A model generated the notes under the pieces. It was given only the letters and a program-made list of their open reading frames with translations, searched no databases and was not told where the DNA came from. Both the position numbers and the translations under genes were made by a program. From Novosphingobium terrae (GTDB lineage: Bacteria > Pseudomonadota > Alphaproteobacteria > Sphingomonadales > Sphingomonadaceae), in NCBI RefSeq assembly GCF_017163935.1, contig NZ_JABVZR010000001.1:2294001-2358000 (forward strand): a DNA stretch of 64,000 nucleotides, given 5' to 3'. Position 1 is the first letter of the stretch. Each line of letters begins with the position of its first letter. Below are positions 30,833 through 40,073 of the stretch, in pieces.

Positions 30833-31983
30833 TCGAGGAAGGCGCCGCCTGCCGTCGAAATGTAGCTGAAGTCATTGGCCACGCCCGCGTGATGCAGCGC
30901 CGCCACAGTGTCGCCACCACCGGCAACCGAAACCAGCGAACCTTCCTTGGTCAGCGCGGCGGCAATCTTGGCCAGCGCCACGGTCGCGGCATCGAAAGGC
31001 ACGGTTTCAAACGCGCCCATCGGCCCATTCCACACCAGCGTCTTGCAGGTCTTGAGCGCATCGCCCACCGCTTCCACCGCCGTCGGGCCAACGTCGAGGA
31101 TCATCTCGTCGGCAGCGACCTCATGCACATTGGTGGTGCGCAGCGATGGCGGATTGGCGGCGAATTCCTTCGACACCACCACCTCGTAAGGCAGATGGAT
31201 GGTGCAGCCCGAGGCGTCGGCGGCGTCCATGATCTCTTCGGCGGTGCCGGTCAGGTCATGTTCGCACAGGCTCTTGCCCACATCCACGCCGCGCGCGGCC
31301 AGGAAGGTGTTGGCCATGCCGCCGCCGATCACCAGATGATCGACCTGCGTCACCAGATGCTTCAACACGTCCAGCTTGGACGACACCTTGGCACCACCAA
31401 CCACAGCGGCAACCGGCTTCACCGGATTGCCCAGCGCCTTTTCCAGCGCCTCCAGTTCGGCTTGCATGCTGCGACCGGCATAGGCGGGCAGCACATGAGC
31501 CAGACCCTCGGTGGAGGCATGAGCGCGGTGCGCGGCGGAGAAGGCATCGTTGACATAGATGTCGCCATTGGCGGCGATGGCCTTCACCAGCTCGGGATCG
31601 TTCTTTTCCTCGCCGGGCCAGAAGCGGGTGTTCTCCAGCAGGGCCACATCGCCCTCGCCCAGAATGCCGATGGCCTGCTTGACGATATCCCCGGCGATCT
31701 CGGGCACGAACATCACTTCGCGCTCCAGCACCTTCTCCACCGCGCCCAGCACGAGGCTCAGCGACTGGTCCGAGGTGCGCTGCCCCTTGGGACGGCCGAA
31801 ATGCGCCAGCAGCAGCACCTTGGCGCCCTTGAGCGAGAGTTCCTTGATCGTCGGCGCGGCGGCGCGCACGCGGGTGTCGTCGGTGACGGCGCCATCCTGC
31901 ATCGGCAGGTTGAGGTCGACGCGCAGCAGCACGACCTTGCCCTTCACATCACCCAGATCGTCAAGCTTGCGGAAATTGGCCAT
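30784..31983 (-). CDS. pgk: Phosphoglycerate kinase
   Basis: A 399-residue glycolytic/gluconeogenic enzyme interconverting 1,3-bisphosphoglycerate + ADP and 3-phosphoglycerate + ATP. Motifs visible are [15 protein letters not shown] (N-domain substrate loop), [25 protein letters not shown] (nucleotide domain), [10 protein letters not shown] and [11 protein letters not shown]. Length is standard. It lies 117 bases downstream of gap, with a terminator hairpin between, so part of the transcript may stop before it. Confidence 0.97.
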   Translation of the reverse strand: MANFRKLDDLGDVKGKVVLLRVDLNLPMQDGAVTDDTRVRAAAPTIKELSLKGAKVLLLAHFGRPKGQRTSDQSLSLVLGAVEKVLEREVMFVPEIAGDIVKQAIGILGEGDVALLENTRFWPGEEKNDPELVKAIAANGDIYVNDAFSAAHRAHASTEGLAHVLPAYAGRSMQAELEALEKALGNPVKPVAAVVGGAKVSSKLDVLKHLVTQVDHLVIGGGMANTFLAARGVDVGKSLCEHDLTGTAEEIMDAADASGCTIHLPYEVVVSKEFAANPPSLRTTNVHEVAADEMILDVGPTAVEAVGDALKTCKTLVWNGPMGAFETVPFDAATVALAKIAAALTKEGSLVSVAGGGDTVAALHHAGVANDFSYISTAGGAFLEWMEGRELPGVKALEI

Positions 31984-32054
31984 GGTTTCCCCCAGCCCCT
32001 CGGCGCGGCAGCGCGGAAGGCATCAGAACATCACCCGCAGCCTAGAAGCGCGGG

Positions 32055-32089
32055 CCATAAAGAGAAAGGGCGGGACTTTCGCCCCGCCC
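32055..32089 (-). terminator. Terminator after gap
   Basis: On the minus strand GGGCGGG and CCCGCCC pair around a short GAAA-containing loop and are followed by TTTCTCTTTA. It lies about 10 bases after the gap stop. Confidence 0.7.
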
Positions 32090-32099
32090 CGCTTTTGGA

Positions 32100-33107
32100 T
32101 CAGAGCAGCTTGCCCATCGCGCCGGCCGTATCGACCATGCGGTTGGAGAAGCCCCACTCATTGTCGTACCAGCTCAGCACGCGCACCATCTTGCCTTCCA
32201 GCACAGCCGTTTCCAGGCTGTCGATGGTGGACGAGTGCGAGTCATGGTTGAAGTCGCCCGAGACCAGCGGCTCCTCGGTGTAGCCCAGCACGCCCTTGAG
32301 CGGACCCTCGGCAGCAGCCTTGAGCAGGCCGTTCACTTCCTCAAGCGTGGTATCGCGCTTGGGGGTGAAGACCAGATCGACGACCGAGACGTTGGGGGTC
32401 GGCACGCGGATCGACGAACCGTCCAGCTTGCCCTTCAGCTCGGGCAGAACCTCGCCCACGGCCACGGCGGCGCCGGTGCTGGTGGGGATCATGTTCAGGG
32501 CAGCGGCGCGGGCGCGGCGCGGGTCCTTGTGGATCTGGTCGAGGATCTTCTGATCGTTGGTGTAGCTGTGGATCGTGGTCATCAGGCCACGCTCGATGCC
32601 GATGGCTTCGTGCAGCACCTTGGCGAAGGGGGCCAGGCAGTTGGTGGTGCAGCTGGCGTTCGAAACGATCAGATGCTCCGAGGTCAGCTTGTCATCATTC
32701 ACGCCGAACACGACGGTGAGGTCAACGTTCTTGCCGGGGGCCGAGATCAGCACGCGCTTGGCACCCGCATCCAGATGCTTGCCGGCGCTGGCGCGGTCCA
32801 CGAAGAAGCCGGTGCATTCCAGAGCGATGTCGATGCCCTGAGCGGCATGCGGCAGGTTGGCGGGGTCCTTCTCGGCCGTCACATGGATGCGCTTGCCGTT
32901 GATGACCAGATCGGTGCCGTCCACCTCGACGGTGCCGGGGAAGGTGCCATGCACGCTGTCGCGCTTGAAGAGCAGGGCGTTGGCCTTGGCATCGGCCAGA
33001 TCGTTGATCGAGACCAGTTCCAGACCGCAGTCCGGGCGCTCCAGAATGGCGCGCGCGACGTTACGGCCAATGCGACCGAAACCATTGATCGCTACCTTCA
33101 CAGCCAT
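32100..33107 (-). CDS. gap: Glyceraldehyde-3-phosphate dehydrogenase, type I
   Basis: A 335-residue NAD-dependent enzyme oxidising GAP to 1,3-bisphosphoglycerate. The N-terminal Rossmann motif [15 protein letters not shown] and the catalytic [13 protein letters not shown] (active Cys) are intact, as is the [10 protein letters not shown] segment. It sits between tkt (upstream) and pgk (downstream) on the same strand, 41 bases after the transketolase stop, and is likely co-transcribed with tkt. Confidence 0.97.
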   Translation of the reverse strand: MAVKVAINGFGRIGRNVARAILERPDCGLELVSINDLADAKANALLFKRDSVHGTFPGTVEVDGTDLVINGKRIHVTAEKDPANLPHAAQGIDIALECTGFFVDRASAGKHLDAGAKRVLISAPGKNVDLTVVFGVNDDKLTSEHLIVSNASCTTNCLAPFAKVLHEAIGIERGLMTTIHSYTNDQKILDQIHKDPRRARAAALNMIPTSTGAAVAVGEVLPELKGKLDGSSIRVPTPNVSVVDLVFTPKRDTTLEEVNGLLKAAAEGPLKGVLGYTEEPLVSGDFNHDSHSSTIDSLETAVLEGKMVRVLSWYDNEWGFSNRMVDTAGAMGKLL

Positions 33108-33148
33108 GTCTTGCTCCTCAATTGGGTGAATTTAGGTGTTCTAAGTGC

Positions 33149-35149
33149 TTAGGCGCCAAGCGCCGCGACGATCTGCGGCGCGATCTTGGGCGCCGTCAGA
33201 CCGAAGTAATCGTAAAGCGCAGCCGCCGGAGCGCTGGCGCCGAAGGTGTCGATGCCGAAGCGCAGGCCGTCAGCGCCGGTGATGCTTTCCCAACCGAAGG
33301 TGGTGCCAGCCTCGATCGAGACCTTGAGCACACCGGCGGGCAGCAGATCCGCCTGATAGGCAGCATCCTGATCGCGGAAGCGGCTCATCGAAGGCATGGA
33401 GACAACATCGGCACCGATGCCCTGCTCTTCAAGAGCGGCACGCACGGCGACGGCGATTTCCACTTCCGAACCGGTGGCGATCAGCACAACCTTGCGGTCA
33501 GCAGTCGCCTCGGCAAGGCGATAGGCGCCCAGTGCCGAGAGGTTCTCACCCGACTTGCGGACCTGGCTCACGTTCTGACGCGTCAGCGCCAGCACGGTCG
33601 GGCCGTCATCGTTTTCCAGCGCCAGCTGCCAGCACTCAGCCGTCTCGATGACGTCTGCGGGGCGAAACAGCTCAAGGTTCGGGATCATGCGCATGCTCAT
33701 CACATGCTCGATAGGCTGGTGCGTGGGACCATCCTCGCCCTGACCAATCGAGTCATGCGTCAGCACGTACACCACTCGGGCGCGCTGCAAAGCAGACATA
33801 CGAATGGCATTGCGCATATAATCGGAGAACACCAGGAACGTGCCGCCGTAAGGGATGATGCCGCCATGCAGCGCCATGCCGTTCATGGCCGCCGCCATGC
33901 CGAATTCGCGAATGCCGTAATAGACATAACGGCCGCTGTAATCATCGGCGGTCAGCGGCGTGGTGGCCTTCACCTTGGTGAGGTTCGAGCCGGTGAGGTC
34001 AGCCGAGCCACCCACCAGTTCGGGCACCAGCGGGGCCAGCACTTCAAGCGCCAGCTCGCTGGCCTTGCGGGTGGCGACCTTCTGGTTGCCTTCCAGCCAG
34101 CCTGCGAAGGTGGCCTCGGCCTCTGCCAGATCGGGCAGTTCGCCAGCCATGCGGCGGCTGAATTCCTGACCCTGGGCATCGGCGGCCAGACGGGCGCTCC
34201 ATGCGGCATGGGCAGCAGCGCCCTTGCCAGCGAGCGAGCGCCAGTCGGCGAGGATTTCGGCAGGCAGCTGGAAGGGCGGCAGGGTCCAGCCCAGCACCTC
34301 GCGGGCGGCGGCGATTTCGGCGTCACCCAGCGGCGAACCATGGACGTTATGGCCACCCTGCTTGTTGGGGGCGCCCTTGCCGATGATGGTGCGGCAGGCG
34401 ATCAGCGAGGGACGCGGATCGGCGATGGCTTCGCTGATGGCGCGGGCGATATCGTCGAAATCATGGCCGTCGCACTCGACAACGTGCCAGCCGGTGGCGC
34501 GATAGCGGGCCGGAATGTCTTCGCTGGTGGAAACGCTCGTGTCGCCATCGATGGTGATGCGGTTGTCGTCCCACAGCACGTTGAGGCGGCCCAGCTTGAG
34601 GTGACCGGCCAGTCCGATCGCCTCATGGTTGATGCCTTCCATCAGGCAGCCGTCGCCCGCGATCACGAAGGTGTTGTGATCGACCAGATCGTCGCCGAAG
34701 GTGGCGTTGAGGTGGCGTTCAGCCGTGGCGAAACCGACCGCCATGGCCAGCCCCTGACCCAGCGGGCCGGTGGTGCATTCCACGCCGGGCAGCTCGAAGT
34801 TTTCGGGGTGGCCGGCGCAGACGCTGTGCAGCTGGCGGAACTTGCTGATGTCATCCATCGTCGGCTGTTCGTAGCCGGTGAGATGCAGCAGCGAGTAGAT
34901 CAGCATCGAGCCATGGCCCGCCGACAGGATGAAGCGGTCACGGTCGGCCCAGCGCGGGGCAGCCGGATCGAACTTCAGAAAGCGCGAGAACAGCACCGTC
35001 GCCACATCGGCCATGCCCATCGGCATGCCGGGGTGGCCGCTGTTGGCGGCCTGAACGGCATCCATGGAGAGAACGCGGATGGCATTGGCCATCGCCTGCA
35101 ACCTTGCGTTGTCGAGCTGAGGGGCGTCGAACGGGGCGGCGATGGTCAT
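33149..35149 (-). CDS. tkt: Transketolase (first of two in window)
   Basis: A 666-residue thiamine-diphosphate enzyme moving two-carbon units between sugar phosphates. Family signatures are MDAVQAANSGHPGMPMGMAD, GPLGQGLAMAVG, IAGDGCLMEGINHEA (cofactor Mg site) and the conserved DSIGQGEDGPTHQPIEH. The start at 35149 removes 18 poorly conserved residues of the longest frame. It heads the tkt-gap-pgk block. A second transketolase of different sequence lies at 54671-56773. Confidence 0.95.
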   Translation of the reverse strand: MTIAAPFDAPQLDNARLQAMANAIRVLSMDAVQAANSGHPGMPMGMADVATVLFSRFLKFDPAAPRWADRDRFILSAGHGSMLIYSLLHLTGYEQPTMDDISKFRQLHSVCAGHPENFELPGVECTTGPLGQGLAMAVGFATAERHLNATFGDDLVDHNTFVIAGDGCLMEGINHEAIGLAGHLKLGRLNVLWDDNRITIDGDTSVSTSEDIPARYRATGWHVVECDGHDFDDIARAISEAIADPRPSLIACRTIIGKGAPNKQGGHNVHGSPLGDAEIAAAREVLGWTLPPFQLPAEILADWRSLAGKGAAAHAAWSARLAADAQGQEFSRRMAGELPDLAEAEATFAGWLEGNQKVATRKASELALEVLAPLVPELVGGSADLTGSNLTKVKATTPLTADDYSGRYVYYGIREFGMAAAMNGMALHGGIIPYGGTFLVFSDYMRNAIRMSALQRARVVYVLTHDSIGQGEDGPTHQPIEHVMSMRMIPNLELFRPADVIETAECWQLALENDDGPTVLALTRQNVSQVRKSGENLSALGAYRLAEATADRKVVLIATGSEVEIAVAVRAALEEQGIGADVVSMPSMSRFRDQDAAYQADLLPAGVLKVSIEAGTTFGWESITGADGLRFGIDTFGASAPAAALYDYFGLTAPKIAPQIVAALGA

Positions 35150-35361
35150 GCTTTGCTGGCTCCAGATGATACGCGAATCGCGCGGACCTCTTTGCGGATG
35201 CACCCTGCCCCGTCAACCGTCCGGCACGCACAAGGGGAATAATAAGTATGCAGCCATGAATACGAATGTGAGGCGATGCACTGCTCACCGCCGCATCAGA
35301 CCTCTTTTCCATCGCAGAGCCGCTTTGCAGTCGCCCGCCGCTGGGCTAGGCTCCCCTGCAT

Positions 35362-35586
35362 ATGAATGAGTCCCCCCGCGAAGCAGCCTGGCAAAGAATC
35401 GAAGCAGCCCTCACACGGCTGGACGCGGCGGCGCGCACCCGCAGCGATGCCGCCACGCTGGAGCTGCAATTGCATGAAGAGCAGGAGCGCCATCAGGCCC
35501 TGCGCGGCGCACTTCGCGAGACGCTGGGGCGACTCGATGCACTGATCGCCTCGCATGCACCCGGCAGCGGAGTCGGCCCGGCGTGA
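35362..35586 (+). CDS. Small coiled-coil protein upstream of zapA
   Basis: A 74-residue, almost wholly helical protein with heptad-like spacing (WQRIEAALTRLDAAARTRSD, LELQLHEEQERHQALRGALR). Its stop overlaps the zapA GTG start. A short coiled-coil gene (DUF4164-like) before zapA is common in alphaproteobacteria. A role in the division apparatus is inferred from position only. Confidence 0.7.
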   Translation: MNESPREAAWQRIEAALTRLDAAARTRSDAATLELQLHEEQERHQALRGALRETLGRLDALIASHAPGSGVGPA

Positions 35587-36032
35587 GCAATGTTACCCTG
35601 ACCATTGCCGGTCGCGATTATGTGGTGGGCTGCGCCGCGGGCGAGGAAGAGCATATCGCCGATCTGGGGCGGATGATCGATGCGCGGCTGGCCAGCCTGC
35701 CACCTGCCGCCGTGCAGGGCGAAAGCCGGGCGCTGCTGTTTGCCGCCCTGCTGCTGGCCGATGAGGTCTATGAGGCAAAAAAGGGCGATCTTGGCCTGCC
35801 ACCGCCTGCCGAAAGCTTCGAGGCCGAAGAATTTCTTCCCGAGCAGGAGGATGCCTCTCCCGCCATCCCGCTGGCGCTTGAAGAGGCGCCTGAAGAAGCT
35901 TCGACGCCCGCCCCCGAACCCGTGCCGGCATGGCCTGACGACACCGACCGCCTTACCGATCTGGCCTTGCGATTGGAAAATCTGGCCTCTTTGCTGGAAG
36001 ACCCCCTTGAGGATCGGCTCTTTCGCGCCTAA
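35583..36032 (+). CDS. zapA: Cell division protein ZapA
   Basis: A 149-residue FtsZ-ring-associated protein that cross-links FtsZ filaments. The N-terminal 70 residues match ZapA (VTLTIAGRDYVVGCAAGEEE, then IADLGRMIDARLASL and ALLLADEVYEA). The second half is an unusual Pro/Glu/Ala-rich extension ending in a helix (LALRLENLASLLEDPLEDRL). It begins at a GTG overlapping the previous stop. It is followed by the probable 6S RNA and fau, the classic conserved order. Confidence 0.88.
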   Translation: MSNVTLTIAGRDYVVGCAAGEEEHIADLGRMIDARLASLPPAAVQGESRALLFAALLLADEVYEAKKGDLGLPPPAESFEAEEFLPEQEDASPAIPLALEEAPEEASTPAPEPVPAWPDDTDRLTDLALRLENLASLLEDPLEDRLFRA

Positions 36033-36059
36033 ATTGCATGGCGACGGGTACTGCCGCGC

Positions 36060-36215
36060 ACGAGCCTTTCGAACATCCCTGAGGCTATAAGCAAATCCTT
36101 GGGGGCTGTCTCTGCCCAGGCCCTGGCCTGTGGTACATGGTCCCCACCTGACGTGTAGGCGTCGGTGGATTTCTAGGCAAACGACCCATGGTGGTCCCGT
36201 CACCCCCTTTCTCGC
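36060..36215 (+). ncRNA. ssrS: Probable 6S RNA
   Basis: The 210-base gap between zapA and fau is where 6S RNA lies in many proteobacteria. The stretch has pairing blocks suited to it: AAATCC (about 36094) with GGATTT (about 36167), and CACCTGACG with CGTCGGTG enclosing a small loop, around a GC-rich core. 6S RNA binds sigma-70 RNA polymerase in stationary phase. The ends are estimates; no covariance search was done. Confidence 0.6.
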
Positions 36216-36242
36216 GCGCGCTGATCCGGCCCGCGCCATCCC

Positions 36243-36827
36243 ATGAGGCATCGCTTGGACGAGAAGAAGGCGCTGCGGGCCCGTTTGCGCAAGGCCCGGC
36301 GCGCGCATGTCGCTGCTCTGGACCCGCGCGTGCGGGCGCTGATCTTTATGCGGCCGCCTGCCGCCGTGGCCGCTCTGGCGCCCGAGGGCGCGGCGGTCGG
36401 CCTCTATCACGCCTTGCCCGATGAGGCGCCGACGCGCGGCTATGCGAAGTTCTTTGCCGAGCAGGGGCGCCCCATCGCCCTGCCCTGGTTCGCGCATAAG
36501 GATGCGCCAATGCAGTTCCGCCTCTGGCTCGATCCCTATGAGGATGAAGGGCTGGAAGTTGGCCCGCATGGCGCCTTGCAGCCCTCTGCCGATTCGCCTC
36601 TGGCCGAGCCGCAGCTGGTTTTCGTGCCGCTGGTGGGCTTTTCCTCGGATGGCGCACGCTTGGGTCAAGGCGGCGGCCATTATGACCGCTGGCTGGCCGC
36701 CCATCAGGGCGTGACCGCGCTTGGCTTGGGCTGGGACTGCCAGTTGGAGGAAAACCTGCCTCTGGAAGCCCATGACCACCCGCTGAAAGCCGTCATCACC
36801 CCCACCCGCCTTTACGAGGCCCCCTGA
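36243..36827 (+). CDS. fau: 5-formyltetrahydrofolate cyclo-ligase
   Basis: A 194-residue enzyme converting 5-formyl-THF to 5,10-methenyl-THF with ATP. Motifs: the basic N-terminal helix KKALRARLRKARR, and near the C-terminus LVFVPLVGFSSDGARLGQGGGHYDR, the signature of the family (substrate and ATP loop). It is downstream of the predicted 6S RNA and overlaps the DUF2842 gene by one base (TGATG). Confidence 0.92.
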   Translation: MRHRLDEKKALRARLRKARRAHVAALDPRVRALIFMRPPAAVAALAPEGAAVGLYHALPDEAPTRGYAKFFAEQGRPIALPWFAHKDAPMQFRLWLDPYEDEGLEVGPHGALQPSADSPLAEPQLVFVPLVGFSSDGARLGQGGGHYDRWLAAHQGVTALGLGWDCQLEENLPLEAHDHPLKAVITPTRLYEAP

Positions 36828-37057
36828 TGGCCAAGCCCCCGCCGCGTAACGCCCCGACCTGGCGCATCCCCATCGGCATTCTGGCGCTGGTGGGGGCGCT
36901 GCTGGTCTATGGCGGGCTGGTGGCGCGCTTCGTGGCGCCATGGATCGCGCCATGGCCTGTGCTGGCTCAGCTGCCCGTCTATGTGCTGCTGGGGGTGATC
37001 TGGCTGCTGCCTTTGAGGCGCTATCTGATCTGGATGGAAACCGGACGCTGGGGCTAA
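36827..37057 (+). CDS. DUF2842 small membrane protein
   Basis: A 76-residue protein with two hydrophobic helices (IPIGILALVGALLVYGGLVA and VLAQLPVYVLLGVIWLLP) and the ending RRYLIWMETGRWG typical of DUF2842. Function unknown. It is co-translated with fau (TGATG overlap). Its stop codon lies inside the loop of the terminator that follows. Confidence 0.85.
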   Translation: MAKPPPRNAPTWRIPIGILALVGALLVYGGLVARFVAPWIAPWPVLAQLPVYVLLGVIWLLPLRRYLIWMETGRWG

Positions 37058-37076
37058 AAACCCCGGCGTTTTTTTT
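37046..37076 (+). terminator. Terminator overlapping the DUF2842 stop codon
   Basis: CGCTGGGG (37046-37053) pairs with CCCCGGCG (37061-37068) around a CTAAAAA loop that contains the TAA stop, followed by eight T. The last codons of the gene therefore form the left arm. Confidence 0.85.
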
Positions 37077-37097
37077 CAAAGCCGCGTGCCGCGCGCA

Positions 37098-37129
37098 CAA
37101 ACAGAAACGGCGACCCGAAGGCCGCCGTT
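37098..37129 (-). terminator. Terminator of the tRNA-Asp pair
   Basis: On the minus strand AACGGCG and CGCCGTT pair around a GCCTTCGGGT segment and are followed by TCTGTTTG. It lies about 34 bases after the distal tRNA-Asp. Confidence 0.6.
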
Positions 37130-37162
37130 CTCATTTCCCGCTAGGAGAAAACATTCCCAAGG

Positions 37163-37239
37163 TGGCGCGAGTGACGGGACTTGAACCCGCGACCCTCGGC
37201 GTGACAGGCCGATACTCTAACCAACTGAGCTACACCCGC
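37163..37239 (-). tRNA. tRNA-Asp (anticodon GTC), copy 1
   Basis: The minus strand gives a 77-base tRNA: acceptor GCGGGTG/CACTCGC with a G-T pair, discriminator G, encoded CCA, anticodon stem TCGGC/GCCGA with loop CTGTCAC (GTC). It is the second gene of a tandem pair of identical tRNAs. Confidence 0.96.
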
Positions 37240-37272
37240 GCAATGCCCGGAACACTCTTACTGAAACACAAG

Positions 37273-37349
37273 TGGCGCGAGTGACGGGACTTGAACCCGC
37301 GACCCTCGGCGTGACAGGCCGATACTCTAACCAACTGAGCTACACCCGC
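37273..37349 (-). tRNA. tRNA-Asp (anticodon GTC), copy 2
   Basis: The same 77-base sequence as the copy at 37163-37239, separated by 33 bases, so both are probably processed from one transcript that ends at the hairpin near 37098-37129. Confidence 0.96.
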
Positions 37350-37615
37350 TCACCTGTGTTTCCGAAGAGGCAGCGCCCCTTGGGAGACGCGCCTCTAGGC
37401 GGGACCGCCGACCCTGTCAACAACGATCCGCCAGCTTTCTCAATTTTGCCGTTAAGCTGTGGAAAACTATGCCTTAAGCCGCCAAAAATGCAGTTTCGGC
37501 CCGGTTGAGGCCGTTTCCGCGCCGTTTCGGACTTATGCCAAACGCGGCGTTAACCGTAATTTTTATCGATCGGGCGCAGAATCATCGCATGATCCCGCGA
37601 GTGAAAGTTCTGCCC

Positions 37616-38143
37616 ATGCGCAAAACATCTGCCTCACCCTTCCGTTTCCTGCTGCGGGGCGCCGCCTGCCTGACGCCCCTTGCCCTCAGCATGGCCTTGC
37701 TGGCCGGTCCCGGTCGCGCGCGTGACAATGCCCACCTCCAAGAGGCCGCTTTGGGCACGCAGAGCGATGTGATGCTCGAATCAAGTCTTTTCGTGGAACA
37801 CATCCGCCAGAACGCCCGTGGCCCGGTGCATATGCTGGAACCGGCCCGGCAGGTGAATTCAGGTGATAAGGTGGTGACACTGCTCAGCTGGTATCGCCTG
37901 GGCGGCACGGGCGGCTTTACGGTCACCGATGCCGTTCCAGGCGGCATGAGCTATCAGCCGGGCGAGAAGGATGAAGCCGAGGTTTCCGCCGACGGGGGAA
38001 AGACATGGGGACGTCTGGGCGCTCTGCGTGTCGGCCACAGGCTGGCGACGGCTCAGGATGTGACGCATATGCGTTGGCATATTACGCCGGCGCAGGCTTT
38101 GGCCGGGTCGGGGCGTATCGCCTATGCCGGGATGGTCAGGTAA
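37616..38143 (+). CDS. Hypothetical exported protein, DUF11-like
   Basis: This encodes 175 residues with a signal peptide (LLRGAACLTPLALSMALLAG, cleavage near GRA-RD). The mature part has a beta-sandwich pattern resembling DUF11 repeats: GDKVVTLLSWYRLGGTGGFTVTDAVPGGM, VSADGGKTWGRLG, HMRWHI and SGRIAYAGMVR. An ATG at 37590 would add nine residues. Such domains occur in surface or periplasmic proteins. The 266 bases between the tRNA genes and this start hold no other feature. Confidence 0.65.
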   Translation: MRKTSASPFRFLLRGAACLTPLALSMALLAGPGRARDNAHLQEAALGTQSDVMLESSLFVEHIRQNARGPVHMLEPARQVNSGDKVVTLLSWYRLGGTGGFTVTDAVPGGMSYQPGEKDEAEVSADGGKTWGRLGALRVGHRLATAQDVTHMRWHITPAQALAGSGRIAYAGMVR

Positions 38144-38152
38144 GCGCGCCTT

Positions 38153-38743
38153 TCAGCACTTCTCATACTTCCAGTTGCGCTTCTTGCCCTCGGCCAGCCA
38201 TTCCACGGCCTGAGCGATGCGCTTGGCGCGCGTGGCGGCCTGCTTGGCCTCCACAATCCATTCCAGATAGTCACGGCGGTGGGAGGGGGCGAAACCCTCG
38301 AACACCGCCTGAGCCGCCGGATGGGCTTCCAGAGCCTGCGTGAAATCCTCAGGCACGGGAATCGCTTCTTTCGGCGCCTTTTTGGGGCGGGCCATGCCGC
38401 CGCCCTGCCGGATCTTCTCGGCAGCAGCGAGCAGCTTGGCTTTCAGCTCTTCGGCGGGAGGCAGATCATCGAGGCTGGTGATCTTGCCATAATCACCCAT
38501 GCCGGGATCGCGCTCCATGCCCTGACGGCCCGTGCCATGGATCACGAAAGCGCAATGCGCCTTGAAGGCCGCGATCCCCGCCAGATTTTTGCCCGCGACC
38601 GTAAAATGCGGCATACCCCATTTGATGGTCTCGCCAAGATCCGGCAGCGCTTCATGCACCAGAGCGCGCAGATGGGTCAGGATCGGGCGAGCGAAGGGCG
38701 CCGCCTTCTCGATATAGGCATCGATTCGCGGGTCTGTCTCCAT
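38153..38743 (-). CDS. YdeI/OmpD-associated family protein (DUF1801 domain)
   Basis: A 196-residue cytoplasmic protein starting at METDPRID (strong GGGAGG site upstream). The N-terminal half is a DUF1801 domain (LRALVHEALPDLGETIKWGMPHF, then FKAHCAFVIHG), and the C-terminal half matches the YdeI family (IPVPEDFTQALEAHPAAQAV, PSHRRDYLEWIVEAKQAATR). Biochemical role is not known. It lies 13 bases downstream of thyA and may be co-transcribed with it. Confidence 0.85.
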   Translation of the reverse strand: METDPRIDAYIEKAAPFARPILTHLRALVHEALPDLGETIKWGMPHFTVAGKNLAGIAAFKAHCAFVIHGTGRQGMERDPGMGDYGKITSLDDLPPAEELKAKLLAAAEKIRQGGGMARPKKAPKEAIPVPEDFTQALEAHPAAQAVFEGFAPSHRRDYLEWIVEAKQAATRAKRIAQAVEWLAEGKKRNWKYEKC

Positions 38744-38756
38744 CGCCCCCTCCCCT

Positions 38757-39719
38757 TCAGACCGCGACCGGCGCGGCCAGCTTCCCCTGAGGCGCGTAGT
38801 CGGGGACGACAAAGTCCTCGATGGCGTAATCGAAGATGCTCTCCGGGCGGCGGGCAATGGTCATACGCGGATCGCCCGAGGGCTTGCGCTGCAACTGCGC
38901 CTCCACCAGCTCCTCATGGTTGAGGTAGAGATGGGTGTCGCCGCCCATCCAGACCAGCTCGCCCGGCTCCAGATCGCATTGCTGGGCCAGCATGCGGATA
39001 AACAGCGCAGCGCTCCACAGGTTGAAGGGCAGGCCAAGGGCGACATCGGCGCTGCGCTGATACAGCACGCCGGAGAGACGCCCATCGGCAACATGGAACT
39101 GATAGGTCTTGTGACAGGGCGGCAGCGCCATCGAATCGAGTTCGGCCACATTCCAGCCCTCGACGATATGGCGGCGGCTGCCCGGATTGTGGCGCAGGCT
39201 GTGGACCAGATCGGCGATCTGGTTGATGCCCTCCATCTTGCGATAGAGGCCATCCCCGGCAGGCTGATAATTGGGCCAATCGACCCACTGCTTGCCATAG
39301 ACCGGGCCAAGATCGCCCCATTGCACAGCAAAAGCCTCATCCGCCACGATGCGCGCGGAAAAATCCTCGCGGCTGATCGGGTCGCCGGTTTCCTTGCGAT
39401 AGCGGTCGAGCGGCCAGTCGGTCCAGATTTCCACCCCCTGCGCGCAAAGCGAGCGGATGTTGGTGTCGCCGGTGAGGAACCACAGGAATTCGCGCGTCGC
39501 GGTCTTCCAATAGACGCGCTTGGTGGTCAGCAGCGGCATGCGGTTGTCGGAGAGATCGCAGCGGATCTGCGCGCCGAAGACGGAGCGCGTGCCCACGCCT
39601 GTGCGGTCGCGGCGTTCATCGCCATGGCGCCAGATATGGTCCATCAAGGCCAGATATTGCTCTTCCCAGTGAGCGACTTGGGGGGCGGACTCGGTTCGGA
39701 TCGTGTTAGGCAAGGTCAT
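38757..39719 (-). CDS. thyA: Thymidylate synthase
   Basis: A 320-residue ThyA that methylates dUMP to dTMP with methylene-THF. Key sites: RTGVGTRSVFG, the catalytic LPPCHKTYQFHV (active Cys), QRSADVALGLPFNLWS and DTHLYLNH. It carries the ~50-residue insertion seen in longer bacterial forms. ATG 39719 is chosen; an upstream TTG at 39737 is possible. Confidence 0.96.
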   Translation of the reverse strand: MTLPNTIRTESAPQVAHWEEQYLALMDHIWRHGDERRDRTGVGTRSVFGAQIRCDLSDNRMPLLTTKRVYWKTATREFLWFLTGDTNIRSLCAQGVEIWTDWPLDRYRKETGDPISREDFSARIVADEAFAVQWGDLGPVYGKQWVDWPNYQPAGDGLYRKMEGINQIADLVHSLRHNPGSRRHIVEGWNVAELDSMALPPCHKTYQFHVADGRLSGVLYQRSADVALGLPFNLWSAALFIRMLAQQCDLEPGELVWMGGDTHLYLNHEELVEAQLQRKPSGDPRMTIARRPESIFDYAIEDFVVPDYAPQGKLAAPVAV

Positions 39720-39899
39720 CCACACAGTTTGGCCCAAGGCGCAGGCGCCGTCATCCGATTTTCAGCAAGCGGCTCAAATCGGGGAAAATTCACGCACAGG
39801 CAAAAAAATGCGAAACGCCGCTTGCGTGGTTCGAAATCGCTGTCTATAGGCCCGCTCCTGCCTCGCAGAGACGCTTCAAACCGCCTCTGCAGCACCGGT

Positions 39900-39976
39900 C
39901 GGGGAATAGCTCAGCCTGGTAGAGCACTGTCTTCGGGAGGCAGGGGCCGGAGGTTCGAATCCTCTTTCCCCGACCA
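39900..39976 (+). tRNA. tRNA-Pro (anticodon CGG)
   Basis: A 77-base tRNA: acceptor CGGGGAA/TTCCCCG, discriminator A and CCA; anticodon stem CTGTC/GGCAG with loop TTCGGGA (CGG); T arm GGTTCGAATCC. A small hairpin and then a strong terminator follow. Confidence 0.96.
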
Positions 39977-40004
39977 TTTACTTCTTGAAAATCAAGAAGT
40001 TGAG

Positions 40005-40034
40005 AAAGCCGGCCTTCGGGTCGGCTTTTTTCTT
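40005..40034 (+). terminator. Terminator after tRNA-Pro
   Basis: GCCGGCC and GGTCGGC pair around a TTCG tetraloop and are followed by six or more T. A second perfect short palindrome, CTTCTTGA/TCAAGAAG, lies between it and the tRNA (39981-39999). Confidence 0.88.
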
Positions 40035-40073
40035 TCCCGGCCTTATCGACGCGTTGTCGACACACCCTCCACC

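Noticed and set aside
33122..35242. Long open frame opposite the first transketolase gene (and similar ones opposite gap, OPT, tal-pgi and zwf)
   Set aside because: These are mirror frames caused by high GC at third codon positions; their translations are Arg/His/Gln/Gly-rich without domains, whereas the opposite strand encodes clear enzymes.
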